Shown piece after piece: positions 25,031 to 33,681 of a stretch of 64,000 nucleotides of DNA (its first letter is position 1; each line of letters begins with the position of its first letter). Source of the stretch: DAOTWA01 sp034435955. Its GTDB lineage: Bacteria > Chloroflexota > Anaerolineae > Anaerolineales > Anaerolineaceae. The notes under the pieces were generated by a model that was not told the origin of the DNA, ran no database searches, and saw nothing but the letters and a program-made list of their open reading frames with translations. The translations under genes were made by a program, and so were the position numbers. Location: contig DAOTWA010000060.1 of NCBI GenBank assembly GCA_034435955.1, positions 1 through 64,000 of the forward strand, written 5' to 3'.

Positions 25031-25690
25031 GTGGATATTTTAGGTAAGGAAGCATTGTCTATCGATGTGGGATCACGGCTGCGTACGTTGCGCGATGAGC
25101 GCGGCGTTTCGATGCGCGCCCTGGCGCGGCGCAGCGGCCTCTCAGCCAACGCGTTGAGCATGATCGAACGCGGGCTCACTTCCCCATCGGTCAGTACGCT
25201 GTACAAGCTGGCCACTGCGCTGGAGGTACCCATCACTGCTTTTTTCCGCCAGGAACCGCCGCGCAACAAGATCGTGTTTTGTAAGGCTTCCGAACGCGTC
25301 CGTGTTCCTTTCTTACGCGGCATGTGGGAAGGACTAGGCGGCGAGGCCTTCAGCGGGAGGATGGAACCCTTCATGCTCACCCTGGAAAGCGGCGGCTCCA
25401 GCGGACCACACGGCATGATCCACACCGGCCATGAATTCGTCTTTTGCCTGCGCGGCAGCCTCGAGTATCAGGTGGATGACCAGCATTTCGTCCTCCAGGC
25501 CGGTGATAGTCTGATCTTCGCCGCACAGTTGCTCCATCGCTGGCGCAATGCGGGCAACACCGTGACCAATGCCATCATCGTCCTGGCCGGCTTCGAAGAG
25601 GCCGAGCGCCCGAGCGAATATCACCTTACTTCCACCCGCGAAGTGACAGAGTTCCCGTCGCCAAGAGAGGAGGACCAACCTGCTGGCTGA
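25031..25690 (+). CDS. XRE-cupin transcriptional regulator
   Basis: 219 residues from the GTG at 25031 (GGAGG lies five bases before it); an ATG at 24998 would add 11 residues. An N-terminal HTH of the XRE type (VGSRLRTLRDERGVSMRALARRSGLSANALSMIERG) and a C-terminal cupin domain (HTGHEFVFCLRGSLEYQVDDQHFVLQAGDSLIF) match the SutR/YdcN-type regulators that sense small ligands through the cupin fold. It is followed 55 bases later by lysA. Control of that gene or of its own is possible but not shown. Confidence 0.85.
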   Translation: MDILGKEALSIDVGSRLRTLRDERGVSMRALARRSGLSANALSMIERGLTSPSVSTLYKLATALEVPITAFFRQEPPRNKIVFCKASERVRVPFLRGMWEGLGGEAFSGRMEPFMLTLESGGSSGPHGMIHTGHEFVFCLRGSLEYQVDDQHFVLQAGDSLIFAAQLLHRWRNAGNTVTNAIIVLAGFEEAERPSEYHLTSTREVTEFPSPREEDQPAG

Positions 25691-25744
25691 GTCCCTTGCC
25701 TGTTTTCGCGAGCCGGCCCCCTGGCCGAAAATTTTGTTGCTTGG

Positions 25745-27049
25745 ATGATATTTGAGCCATTTTTCCCTATCACGACCCGTGTCGACGCAGATGGACGCAT
25801 GCGCATTGCCGGACAGGATCTGATCCACCTGGCAAGCATCTGGGGGACGCCGCTCTATGTGTACGATGGGGCGACCATTCGCAAGCAGTTGCAGGATTTA
25901 CGCAGCTTCCTCGCTGCGAATTATCCAGGCGAGGCAGTCGTAGCCTACGCCGCCAAAGCCTACTTCTCGTTGCGCTTCGCAGCACACCTGGCGTCGCTGG
26001 GTGTAGGTGTGGATGCAGCCAGCCGGGGCGAATTGATCGTCGCCCGGCGCGCCGGTTTTGACCCGCAACGCATCCACTTGCATGGCAACAACAAGACCCG
26101 TGAAGAGCTGGAGCTCGCTGTCCACATGAGCATCCAGGCTGTGGTGGTCGATTCGTTCGATGAACTGGAGCTGCTCGAGGGACTGGCGGCTGACGAGCAA
26201 ACCCGGGTGCGCGTCTGGCTGCGGATAACACCCGGCATCGATGTGAACACACACGCCTCTGTGCGCACCGGCCACCTTGCGAGCAAGTTTGGCTTCAGTC
26301 TGGCGGATGGGCAGGCCTCTGCGGCTGTTCGCCGGGTATTGGCCAGCCCCTGGCTGGATCTGACCGGATTGCATACCCACCTGGGCTCGCAGCTTTTCGA
26401 CCCTCAGCCCTACCGCCTGGCTATCCGCGCCCTGTATGAGCTGGCCGCAGAGGAGCATTTCGTCCCGCGTGAGTTGAGCCCGGGCGGAGGATGGGGCGTG
26501 CGTTATACGGCCGACGATCCCTCAGATGACGCGCATCCCTGGATAGAGGCGGTCAGCCAGGAGATCCAGGAGCAGTGCGGACGCCTGTCCTGGCCGCTTC
26601 CCCGGCTGTTCCTGGAGCCGGGCCGCTGGATCGCGGCGCGGGCGGGCGTGGTCGTCTACACCGTGGGGACAAGCAAGGTGCTTGCCGACGGCCGCCGCGT
26701 GGTGGCTGTCGACGGCGGCATGGCCGACAACCCGCGCCCGGCGCTCTACGGCGCGCGTTACACCGCCTGCCCGGTGCTGCATCCCGACGCCGAGCCGGAG
26801 GAAACAGTCGCCATAGTGGGGAAATTCTGCGAAAACGGTGATGTGCTGATCCCGGAGATCAGGCTGCCGAAGATGAAGCGCGACGATCTGCTGGCCGTGC
26901 CGGTCTCAGGCGCCTACCAGCTCAGCATGGCCTCCAACTACAACCTGGCCCCGCGACCGGCTGTGCTCTGGCTGGAAGAAGAGGGAGCCGAAATCCTCCA
27001 GGAGCGCGAGTTGCCCGAGACCTCCGACTGGTGGATAGCGGCAGGGTGA
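25745..27049 (+). CDS. lysA: Diaminopimelate decarboxylase
   Basis: 434 residues, catalysing the last step of lysine synthesis, meso-DAP to L-lysine, using PLP. Seen: the PLP lysine K71 in AAKAYFS, HGNNKTREELELAV, the glycine-rich phosphate loop ELSPGGGWGVRY, and the CENGDVLI segment that carries the active-site Cys. A fold III barrel and beta-domain fit the length. It may also be read as an arginine/ornithine decarboxylase-like relative; the CENGD motif supports LysA. The preceding XRE-cupin gene may regulate it. Confidence 0.87.
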   Translation: MIFEPFFPITTRVDADGRMRIAGQDLIHLASIWGTPLYVYDGATIRKQLQDLRSFLAANYPGEAVVAYAAKAYFSLRFAAHLASLGVGVDAASRGELIVARRAGFDPQRIHLHGNNKTREELELAVHMSIQAVVVDSFDELELLEGLAADEQTRVRVWLRITPGIDVNTHASVRTGHLASKFGFSLADGQASAAVRRVLASPWLDLTGLHTHLGSQLFDPQPYRLAIRALYELAAEEHFVPRELSPGGGWGVRYTADDPSDDAHPWIEAVSQEIQEQCGRLSWPLPRLFLEPGRWIAARAGVVVYTVGTSKVLADGRRVVAVDGGMADNPRPALYGARYTACPVLHPDAEPEETVAIVGKFCENGDVLIPEIRLPKMKRDDLLAVPVSGAYQLSMASNYNLAPRPAVLWLEEEGAEILQERELPETSDWWIAAG

Positions 27050-27092
27050 GCCCGTCAAGAGGCGGTCTTATTGCCGCCTGGTCCCAAAGGGG

Positions 27093-29891
27093 TCACAGAT
27101 TCAGCCACCTGGCCGCCGCGCGCGGTAAATCGGCGGCCGGCCCGATTACTTTGGTGCACGGCGGCAGCGAATCCAGGAAGATCTTCCCGTAGCGTTTGGA
27201 CAGCACCCGACGGTCGAGGATTGCCACCACTCCCCGATCTGACTGGGTGCGGATCAAGCGGCCGAAACCCTGGCGAAAGCGGAGAATAGCCTCCGGCAGG
27301 CTGTACTCGTTGAACGGGTCTTCGAATGTCTCCGAACGGGCGGCCACGATCGGATCCGTGGGTACATCGAAGGGCAGCTTGACGATCACCAGCACCGAGA
27401 GCGCCTCGCCGGGGATATCCACTCCCTCCCAAAAGGCGCGTGTGCCCAACAGCACGGCCCGCTCTGCCCCGCGGAAGGTTTCCAGGAGGGTATTGGCCGA
27501 AGCCCCCTCGCCCTGCTCGTACACCAAAATGCCGTGGCGCGCTAGCGGCGCAGCGATGGCCTGCGAAGTGCGCTTCAGTTGCGCGTAAGAGGTGAACAGC
27601 ACCAGCATGCGACCACCTGTGGCGCGCGCCAGGCTGACCAGGTTGTGCTCCACGGCGCGCTGGTGACCATTGACGTCCGAGGGTTCGGGCACGTCATTGG
27701 CCACGTACAGCAGGGCAGCGTTCTCGTAATCGAAGGGCGAGCCGAGGGCCAGTTCGTCGGCCTCATCCGCGTTCAGGCGGTTGCGCAGGTAATCGAACTC
27801 GCCGTTGGCTGCCAGTGTGGCCGAGGTCAGGATCACGCTGGCCTTCTCGTGCCACAGGTATTGCTCCATCAGCGGCCCGATGTGCAGCGGCGCCACCTGA
27901 AGGGTCAGTCGGTTGCCATTGGGGTTGACTTCCACCCAGTAGATCTTCCCGGCGTCCGGTTTGCTGACCAGGGCAGTCAGGTTGGCTTCGATCTCGGTCA
28001 GGCGGCGGAAGACGTTGCCCAGAGTGCCGAGCGCGTCTTCCAGCTCGTCCGTCAACTCTGTAAGCGCCTCGCCGGTGGACTGGATGAGTTGGGCCAATGT
28101 GGCCAGCAGCACCCGGCAGGTCTCCCCGGCTTCATCCCAGGCGATTTCGACCTCGGTCCACGCCGGTTGAGTGCGCGTGGCCGGCAGAATGCGCTCTTGC
28201 TGGGGGTACTGTCCGATCGGCCGCCCTTCGCGCTGTTCGGCCAGGAAACTGTCCACCGCCTGAAAGAAGCGCCGGGCGAGATTTTCGAAGCGGAAGGCCT
28301 GGTCGGTGGCGCGCTGGACGAGCTGGTCGAAGGCGGCCAGTTCGGATGGCTTCACCAGCGCATGCACTGCGCTCAGATAACGGCCCAGGGCTCCAGAGGA
28401 ACTCCCGCCCAGTTCGCGCATCAGGCGCTCGACGTCCCCCTGACTGGCGCGGAAGCTGAGCGCGTTGGTGGTGGCCGATTCCAGGTGGTGCGCCTCGTCC
28501 ACGATCAGATAATCGTAATCCGGCAGCACCCGGCTGCCCGTGACGACATCGGACAGTAATAATGCATGGTTGACCACCAGCAGGTGGGCGGATTGGGCTG
28601 CCTGCCGTGCGCGGTAGAATGGACAGGCGCCGCCAGTGCGCTTGATGCAGGTTTCATTGGTGCAGCCCTCATCCTCAGCCGAAATGCGGTTCCACACGTC
28701 CCGCTCCACCGGGCCGTTCAGGTTGATTTCATTGCGGTCGCCGGAGCCGCCTTGATGGAGCCAGACCAGGACCTTTGCCAGCACGCGCAGCTCGTCGGCC
28801 GTCTCCGGCCCGCGCTGGCGCAGGATTTCCAGCCTGCGCGGGCAGAGGTAGTTGGCGCGGCCCTTGAGCACGCAGGCCTGCAGGTCCAGGTTGAGCGCCG
28901 CGCGCAGGTCAGGGATGTCTTTCTTGATGAGCTGATCCTGCAGGTTGATCGTGTTTGTGGATACGACCACGCGCGCGCCGTTCTGCACCGACCAAAGCGC
29001 GGCTGGCACTAGGTAAGCGAAAGACTTGCCCGTGCCGGTTCCGGCTTCTACCAACAGGTGACGGCTTTCGGACAGGGCTCGGGTGACGGCGCGCAGCATC
29101 TCGATCTGCTGGGAGCGCTGCTCATAGGCAGGGAAGTACCTGGCGAACGGCCCGCCCGCTTCCAACAGCGCGGCCACTTCCTCCGCGTCGAGCGGGGAGA
29201 GGCGCTGATTCGGCGTCAGCGGCGCGGGCGCCGCCGCTGTCTGCGTATCGAACAGCGGGACCGGCGGTCTATCCCCTGCGCGGCGGGCAGGCAATGGCTG
29301 ACGGATCATCTGCCGCAGCACCTGGCTGAAAGCCCAACCTGCGCCCCAGTCCACCGGCTCGCTCAGCCGCACGATCTCGGCCACCAGTTCCACCGGCAGC
29401 TCGAGGGCCTGCTCGACCAGCCGCACATAGACGGAGTAAGTGACTCGGGCGTCGTCCAGGGCGCGGTGCGTGGCGGGGAAGGGGATGCCCAACGCGGCGC
29501 CCAGCGCGCCCAGGTTGTAGCGGCTTGCCGTAGGCATCAGCACGGCCGCCAGCTCGTAGGTATCGATGATTTCGTTGAAACGCAGCGCGCCGGCGCGCTG
29601 GAGGAAGGACAGATCGAAGCCCACGTTATGGCCCAGAATGGGGTCATCGCCGGCGAATTCCACCAGCTCGGGCAGCACGGCGTGCAGCGGCGGGGCGTTG
29701 CGTACCATTTCGTTTGTGATGCCAGTGAGCTGGGTGATGAAAGGTGGAATGGGCCGTCCTGGATTGATCAGGCTCGACCATTCCTCTTCGACCCGCCGCC
29801 CCGAGAATCGCACCGCGCCGATCTCTAAGATGGAGTCCGCGTCTGGGTCGAGGCCGGTCGTTTCAATATCCAGGGCGACGATGGTGGGCAT
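27093..29891 (-). CDS. DnaQ-like exonuclease fused to DinG-type helicase
   Basis: 932 residues. An N-terminal 3'-5' exonuclease domain starts with LDIETTGLDPD (residues 6-16) and has HNVGFDLSFL further on. A superfamily 2 Fe-S helicase follows: Walker A GTGTGKS near 284-290, the VDEAHHLES box, and four Fe-S cysteines between about 335 and 425 (NYLCPRRL, CTNETC and ACPFY). The fused form unwinds and trims nucleic acid, perhaps R-loops or damaged DNA. An internal TATAAT-ATG distance of seven bases and no ribosome site suggest a leaderless message. Confidence 0.92.
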   Translation of the reverse strand: MPTIVALDIETTGLDPDADSILEIGAVRFSGRRVEEEWSSLINPGRPIPPFITQLTGITNEMVRNAPPLHAVLPELVEFAGDDPILGHNVGFDLSFLQRAGALRFNEIIDTYELAAVLMPTASRYNLGALGAALGIPFPATHRALDDARVTYSVYVRLVEQALELPVELVAEIVRLSEPVDWGAGWAFSQVLRQMIRQPLPARRAGDRPPVPLFDTQTAAAPAPLTPNQRLSPLDAEEVAALLEAGGPFARYFPAYEQRSQQIEMLRAVTRALSESRHLLVEAGTGTGKSFAYLVPAALWSVQNGARVVVSTNTINLQDQLIKKDIPDLRAALNLDLQACVLKGRANYLCPRRLEILRQRGPETADELRVLAKVLVWLHQGGSGDRNEINLNGPVERDVWNRISAEDEGCTNETCIKRTGGACPFYRARQAAQSAHLLVVNHALLLSDVVTGSRVLPDYDYLIVDEAHHLESATTNALSFRASQGDVERLMRELGGSSSGALGRYLSAVHALVKPSELAAFDQLVQRATDQAFRFENLARRFFQAVDSFLAEQREGRPIGQYPQQERILPATRTQPAWTEVEIAWDEAGETCRVLLATLAQLIQSTGEALTELTDELEDALGTLGNVFRRLTEIEANLTALVSKPDAGKIYWVEVNPNGNRLTLQVAPLHIGPLMEQYLWHEKASVILTSATLAANGEFDYLRNRLNADEADELALGSPFDYENAALLYVANDVPEPSDVNGHQRAVEHNLVSLARATGGRMLVLFTSYAQLKRTSQAIAAPLARHGILVYEQGEGASANTLLETFRGAERAVLLGTRAFWEGVDIPGEALSVLVIVKLPFDVPTDPIVAARSETFEDPFNEYSLPEAILRFRQGFGRLIRTQSDRGVVAILDRRVLSKRYGKIFLDSLPPCTKVIGPAADLPRAAARWLNL

Positions 29892-29898
29892 GTGAAAG

Positions 29899-29904
29899 AT
29901 TATA
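29899..29904 (-). promoter_or_regulatory. -10 box seven bases before a start codon
   Basis: On the minus strand TGGTATAAT is followed by seven bases and then the ATG at 29891. Transcription would begin at or next to the start codon of the exonuclease-helicase gene. Confidence 0.55.
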
Positions 29905-29983
29905 CCAGCACCGCTAGAAGCCGTTTCATGAAGACTCCCAACGAACTCGGCGGATCTTAGCTGCTGACCGGGCAGCAGTTCGA

Positions 29984-30631
29984 TTAAATGACGCCAAATA
30001 GCGGGAGCAAATCTACCAGCGATCGAACAATCGGGTATTCAGCCTCGGGTGGAAAAACTGCAAAACGTCCGGTTGCGCCGACGAAGGGCATTCCCGCCGC
30101 GCGAGCCGTTTCGCAATCCACCGGCGTATCGCCCACGTAGACTGCCTCGGCCGGTTCGACCTGCATCTCCGCCGCGGCGCGCAGCAGGCAGTCCGGCGAC
30201 GGTTTGGGCGTCGGCACGTCGTCGTGGGTGACGATCGTACGGAAGAAGCCGGCCAGATTCTCATTCTCGAGGTTGCGCAGCACGCGCACTTTCGAGCCCG
30301 AGGTCACCAACCCCAGCGGGTAAGCCGGCGCCAGCTTCTCCAGCGTATCGCGCGCGCCGGGCAGCAGTGGCGGATCGATGCGCGCGGCCGTTTCCAGCCA
30401 GATCGCGTCGGCCTGCTCCCACAGCTCGCGCGGCAGACCCACCGCGGTGTACGTGGCGAACCAGTTGGGCGAATAGTGGGCGCGGAAGGTCTCCTCGTCG
30501 AAGGGGATGCCGAAATGGGCGAAGGTGGCCTGGAAGGCGGCCAGGTGTACGGGGTAGGAATCCAGCAGCGTGCCGTCCAGATCGAACAGGATGGCGCGAG
30601 GGGAGAGTCGCATGGGGAGATGAGATGACAT
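29984..30631 (-). CDS. HAD-IA hydrolase
   Basis: 215 residues, most like phosphoglycolate phosphatases and related subfamily IA haloacid dehalogenase-type phosphatases. Seen: the nucleophile motif FDLDGTLLDS, a Thr/Ser motif in LGLVTSGSK, a Lys in PKPSPD, and the acidic YVGDTPVDCETARAAG motif. The substrate is unknown; 2-phosphoglycolate or another small phosphate ester is likely. A TATAAT lies ten bases before the ATG at 30631, so the leader is nearly absent. An ATG at 30613 is possible. Confidence 0.87.
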   Translation of the reverse strand: MSSHLPMRLSPRAILFDLDGTLLDSYPVHLAAFQATFAHFGIPFDEETFRAHYSPNWFATYTAVGLPRELWEQADAIWLETAARIDPPLLPGARDTLEKLAPAYPLGLVTSGSKVRVLRNLENENLAGFFRTIVTHDDVPTPKPSPDCLLRAAAEMQVEPAEAVYVGDTPVDCETARAAGMPFVGATGRFAVFPPEAEYPIVRSLVDLLPLFGVI

Positions 30632-30641
30632 GCCTGTGGTT

Positions 30642-30647
30642 ATTATA
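30642..30647 (-). promoter_or_regulatory. -10 box for the HAD gene
   Basis: TATAAT on the minus strand, ten bases upstream of the ATG at 30631. No matching -35 box was seen at 17 bases. Confidence 0.5.
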
Positions 30648-30979
30648 CCCGGCTCACAACCTGCGATGTCTCCTTGCTCGACCAGAACGCTCGATCTTAA
30701 TTCCGGTCTGTTCCACCTTGTCATAGACTCCAGACGTCTTAGCGCGTCTGGACACAGACCTCCGAAGTCCAGAGTTGGGGAGGTGAAACTGGAAAACAGG
30801 ATGATTACCCTCAAACCAACGAGATTTCGGGTCGGCCTTGTCGCGTCTGATTCGATGAGGCTGGAAGGCCTGGAAAATGATTCAAATATACGGGCGACGA
30901 ATAGCCGTTACGTATTCATACATGCGCCGAAGAGAATGCTCTCAACCGCCTGCTTGCCGGCGCAGCTACGCATTTTTTG

Positions 30980-31015
30980 CATAGAAACGTGCCTGGACAG
31001 CTCATCCAGGCACGT
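30980..31015 (-). terminator. Rho-independent terminator
   Basis: A perfect 11-bp stem, ACGTGCCTGGA (30987-30997) with TCCAGGCACGT (31005-31015). On the minus strand it is followed by TTTCT. It ends the VIT/vWA gene. Confidence 0.75.
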
Positions 31016-31048
31016 CGGTCAGAAGGTGAAATGGTTTGTGTTGATTCC

Positions 31049-33439
31049 CTATGGTTTCTTGGCCAGTACCGAGATCACCAGCAGGCCGAGGATCAGGAGG
31101 ATGCCCGGGCACAGCGAAGCCGCTCCCCCCGCGCCAGACGGCGGGTTGGGTTTAGGCGTCGGGCTGGCGGCAGTCGGCGCAGTCTGGCCCGTTACCGGCG
31201 AGGTGGTGGACGTCGCCGTGGAAGTAAGCGTGGCGACCGATGACGGCAGGTCGATCTTCCCAGAGCCCTGCGCACCTTCGGCTACCACCTCGTAGGCTGT
31301 GCCGCCGTACAGCACGATTACCCGCTCTCCCAAGGCCAGCGCCGCTGCCAGTTCAGGGCTGGACTTCGCCAGGTTGAAGTAATCCGCAGAAAGGAACGGC
31401 ACCTTGAGGGTGGTCATCTTGCCCGGGTCGAAGGCCGTGTCGGTCCAGACGCCGTCGTTCAGCACGAAGGTGTGAGCGCCCGCCACGCGCACCTGGCTGG
31501 CGGCCTCGGCTGGCGGAGCGGAGGGCGCCTCGGCGTTGGCCATGCCGCCCTCGCCAGCCGCCTTTTCCACTGCCCCCTGCCCGTAAGCCGGAGCGGAGGG
31601 CGCGGCCTGAAGCTGGTTAAAGGTCTGATCGGCGATACGTTGCTGGGCTTCTGCTCCCAACGCCTGCGGCTCGGTAACCAGATATGACGTATATGGGGTG
31701 ACAATGCCGTAACGGATGCTCAGGCGTACGATCTGGTCGATGGTCTCCCTGTCGGGGCCGTTCAGGCGGATGTGGGTCAGCAGTGCGCCGATCTTGCGCG
31801 TGGCCCACAGGCGCGGCAGCGCGGAAAGCGCGCCTGTGCCGTCGCCGCTATCTTTGGTGAAGTTCTGGTCCGGGTAGCGGAAAGTCTGCGTTTTACCGCC
31901 TGACTGCCCGCTCAGGGTGACATCGGCTGTGCCGCCACCCTGGTAGCGCCCGACGACCACGATCTGCGAGCCGAGGAACAGGTCGGGTAGGGGCTGGGGA
32001 TAGACGTCGCTCACCCTCAGCGAACCAAAGTCGAGCTTGATGTCGGTCAACACTGGCGCGCTGATCCTGGCGTAAAAGCCCGACAGAATCTCGTCCAGCG
32101 CCTGGCCGGGCCGCACGTACGTGCTGGCGCCATGGTGGTCTTGCGCCAGGGTGTCGAGCAGAATGGTGTCCACATCGTAGCCGACGCCAAAGGCGAACAG
32201 GCGCACATTCGACGGTGTGCTGCGCGCAAAGTTGTCCAGAATGGCCTGCCGGTCGGTCACTCCGGCGGTAGGCAGGCCGTCGGTTAGGAAGATCAGATAG
32301 GTGGGACGTTCTTTTCCGGCCATCGACGCCGCCTCCAACAGGGCGCGGTTGATATCGGTGCTGCCCGCCGCGGACTGCCCGTCGCTCCAGGCGATGGCTT
32401 TAGGGGACTCCCCGGCGGGTTGCAGTTCTGGAGCATAAGCCGACAGACCGGTGCTGAAGGTGATCAGGTTGAAGCGGTCGTCCGGGTTGAGGTGCTGGAG
32501 GATGAAGCGCACCGCTGCCTGAGCCTGGCGGAATTTCTCACCGTCCATGCTGCCGGAGCGGTCGAGCACCAGGATCACGTCTTTGGCGACCGCCTCCTTG
32601 GGCTGTTCGGGTTTGGGTGCCAGCAGGGCCAGGAAGAAGCCATCCGGGTCGTCCAGATCATGCGGATCGCGGAAGGTGAGCAGGTGGAAGGCCTGGCTCT
32701 CCCCCACGGAATAATAGAAAGCGAAATCCGTGTCCGGGGTGACATTCTGGGCTTCATAGCCGGCGGCGACGTGATGGGCGTCGATGCGCTCGACCGATAC
32801 GGCGTGGCTGGGCGAGTAGGCCGCGCGAATGGGCTGGCTGCTATGCACGTCCACACTCACGCTGACGCTTTCCAGCGGTTTGGCGGAGAACTTTTCGGTG
32901 CTCAGGGGATAGATGTAAGAAATCAGCCCGTTTTCTGCCGTCAGGGCCTGGCTGTACTCGATCTGGATGCGCCGCTCACCCTGTGGAGGGATGGGAAAGA
33001 TGGAGGCGCGCACTGCAGCGCTGTCGGCGTATTCCAGCAGGGCAGGGTCGCGCAACGAGCGCACGATTTCCTCGTACTGGCGGCGGGCCTGATCAGCGGA
33101 AAGCACCTCGCCCTTGACCGGCTGGCCGTCCACCCACAAGGTAAACGAGCTTACCACCGCCCCGGCCGGCAGCGGGAAGACGTACGTGCCTTCGATGGGG
33201 TGATCGTTTGGATTGAAGAACACCTGATCCACGCGCGTCACCGCCACCTGGTCGTCGATGCGCACCTCAACTTTGTGGTAGCGGATGTCCAACTGCTGCA
33301 TGGGGATGGGTTCGGGCGGACAGGGCGGCTTGCAGATGGGCGGCTGCGGGATGATAATGCCATCCGCGCTGGCCGGGGCGGGGAACAAGAAGGCCGCCGC
33401 CAGCGCGAGAGCAAGAATTTGGATAAGCCTCTTTTTCAT
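31049..33439 (-). CDS. VIT and vWA domain surface protein
   Basis: 796 residues. A signal peptide (MKKRLIQILALALAAAFLFP) is followed by a VIT domain (DQVFFNPNDHPIEGTYVFPL) and a von Willebrand factor A domain with an intact MIDAS motif, DRSGSMDG. A C-terminal Thr/Pro-rich spacer and hydrophobic tail of about 20 residues (LCPGILLILGLLVISVLA) anchor it to the membrane. Such proteins are thought to bind surface partners through the metal site; the ligand is unknown. The ATG at 33439 after AGGAGGAG is chosen over an upstream alternative. A terminator follows. Confidence 0.87.
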   Translation of the reverse strand: MKKRLIQILALALAAAFLFPAPASADGIIIPQPPICKPPCPPEPIPMQQLDIRYHKVEVRIDDQVAVTRVDQVFFNPNDHPIEGTYVFPLPAGAVVSSFTLWVDGQPVKGEVLSADQARRQYEEIVRSLRDPALLEYADSAAVRASIFPIPPQGERRIQIEYSQALTAENGLISYIYPLSTEKFSAKPLESVSVSVDVHSSQPIRAAYSPSHAVSVERIDAHHVAAGYEAQNVTPDTDFAFYYSVGESQAFHLLTFRDPHDLDDPDGFFLALLAPKPEQPKEAVAKDVILVLDRSGSMDGEKFRQAQAAVRFILQHLNPDDRFNLITFSTGLSAYAPELQPAGESPKAIAWSDGQSAAGSTDINRALLEAASMAGKERPTYLIFLTDGLPTAGVTDRQAILDNFARSTPSNVRLFAFGVGYDVDTILLDTLAQDHHGASTYVRPGQALDEILSGFYARISAPVLTDIKLDFGSLRVSDVYPQPLPDLFLGSQIVVVGRYQGGGTADVTLSGQSGGKTQTFRYPDQNFTKDSGDGTGALSALPRLWATRKIGALLTHIRLNGPDRETIDQIVRLSIRYGIVTPYTSYLVTEPQALGAEAQQRIADQTFNQLQAAPSAPAYGQGAVEKAAGEGGMANAEAPSAPPAEAASQVRVAGAHTFVLNDGVWTDTAFDPGKMTTLKVPFLSADYFNLAKSSPELAAALALGERVIVLYGGTAYEVVAEGAQGSGKIDLPSSVATLTSTATSTTSPVTGQTAPTAASPTPKPNPPSGAGGAASLCPGILLILGLLVISVLAKKP

Positions 33440-33681
33440 GGTCTCCTCCTGGCGTAAGGGCGCACTCAACCGGGCCGGGCGTTGTTGTCCCGGTCATAGC
33501 GGCGGGGTAGTGGCGAAACGGGAATCTGCGGTTAAGACGATGGGCGGGGAGAAAAGTTCCTGAGTCCTCATCCACCGCCGATCCTCTCTCTTCTTAGAGT
33601 AAATCTTATGACCTCAAAATCAGGCAAAAGAGGGGAATGGGATGTTCTGCCTTCAAATTCCTGAAGGCTATTCAATCATGG

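Larger units (their letters stand above)
30632..31048. other. Intergenic stretch with repeat remnant
   Basis: 417 bases between a HAD gene and a surface-protein gene, both leftward. It contains the HAD promoter, a perfect 7-bp stem CCAGACG/CGTCTGG at 30730-30751, a GACCTCCGAAGTC that resembles the palindrome core of the repeat block at 131-414, and the terminator described below. No gene is seen. Confidence 0.5.

Noticed and set aside
29058..29828. 256-codon plus-strand frame
   Set aside because: Antisense to the exonuclease-helicase, with no domain.
32420..33457. 345-codon plus-strand frame
   Set aside because: Antisense to the VIT/vWA gene; the opposite frame has clear domains.
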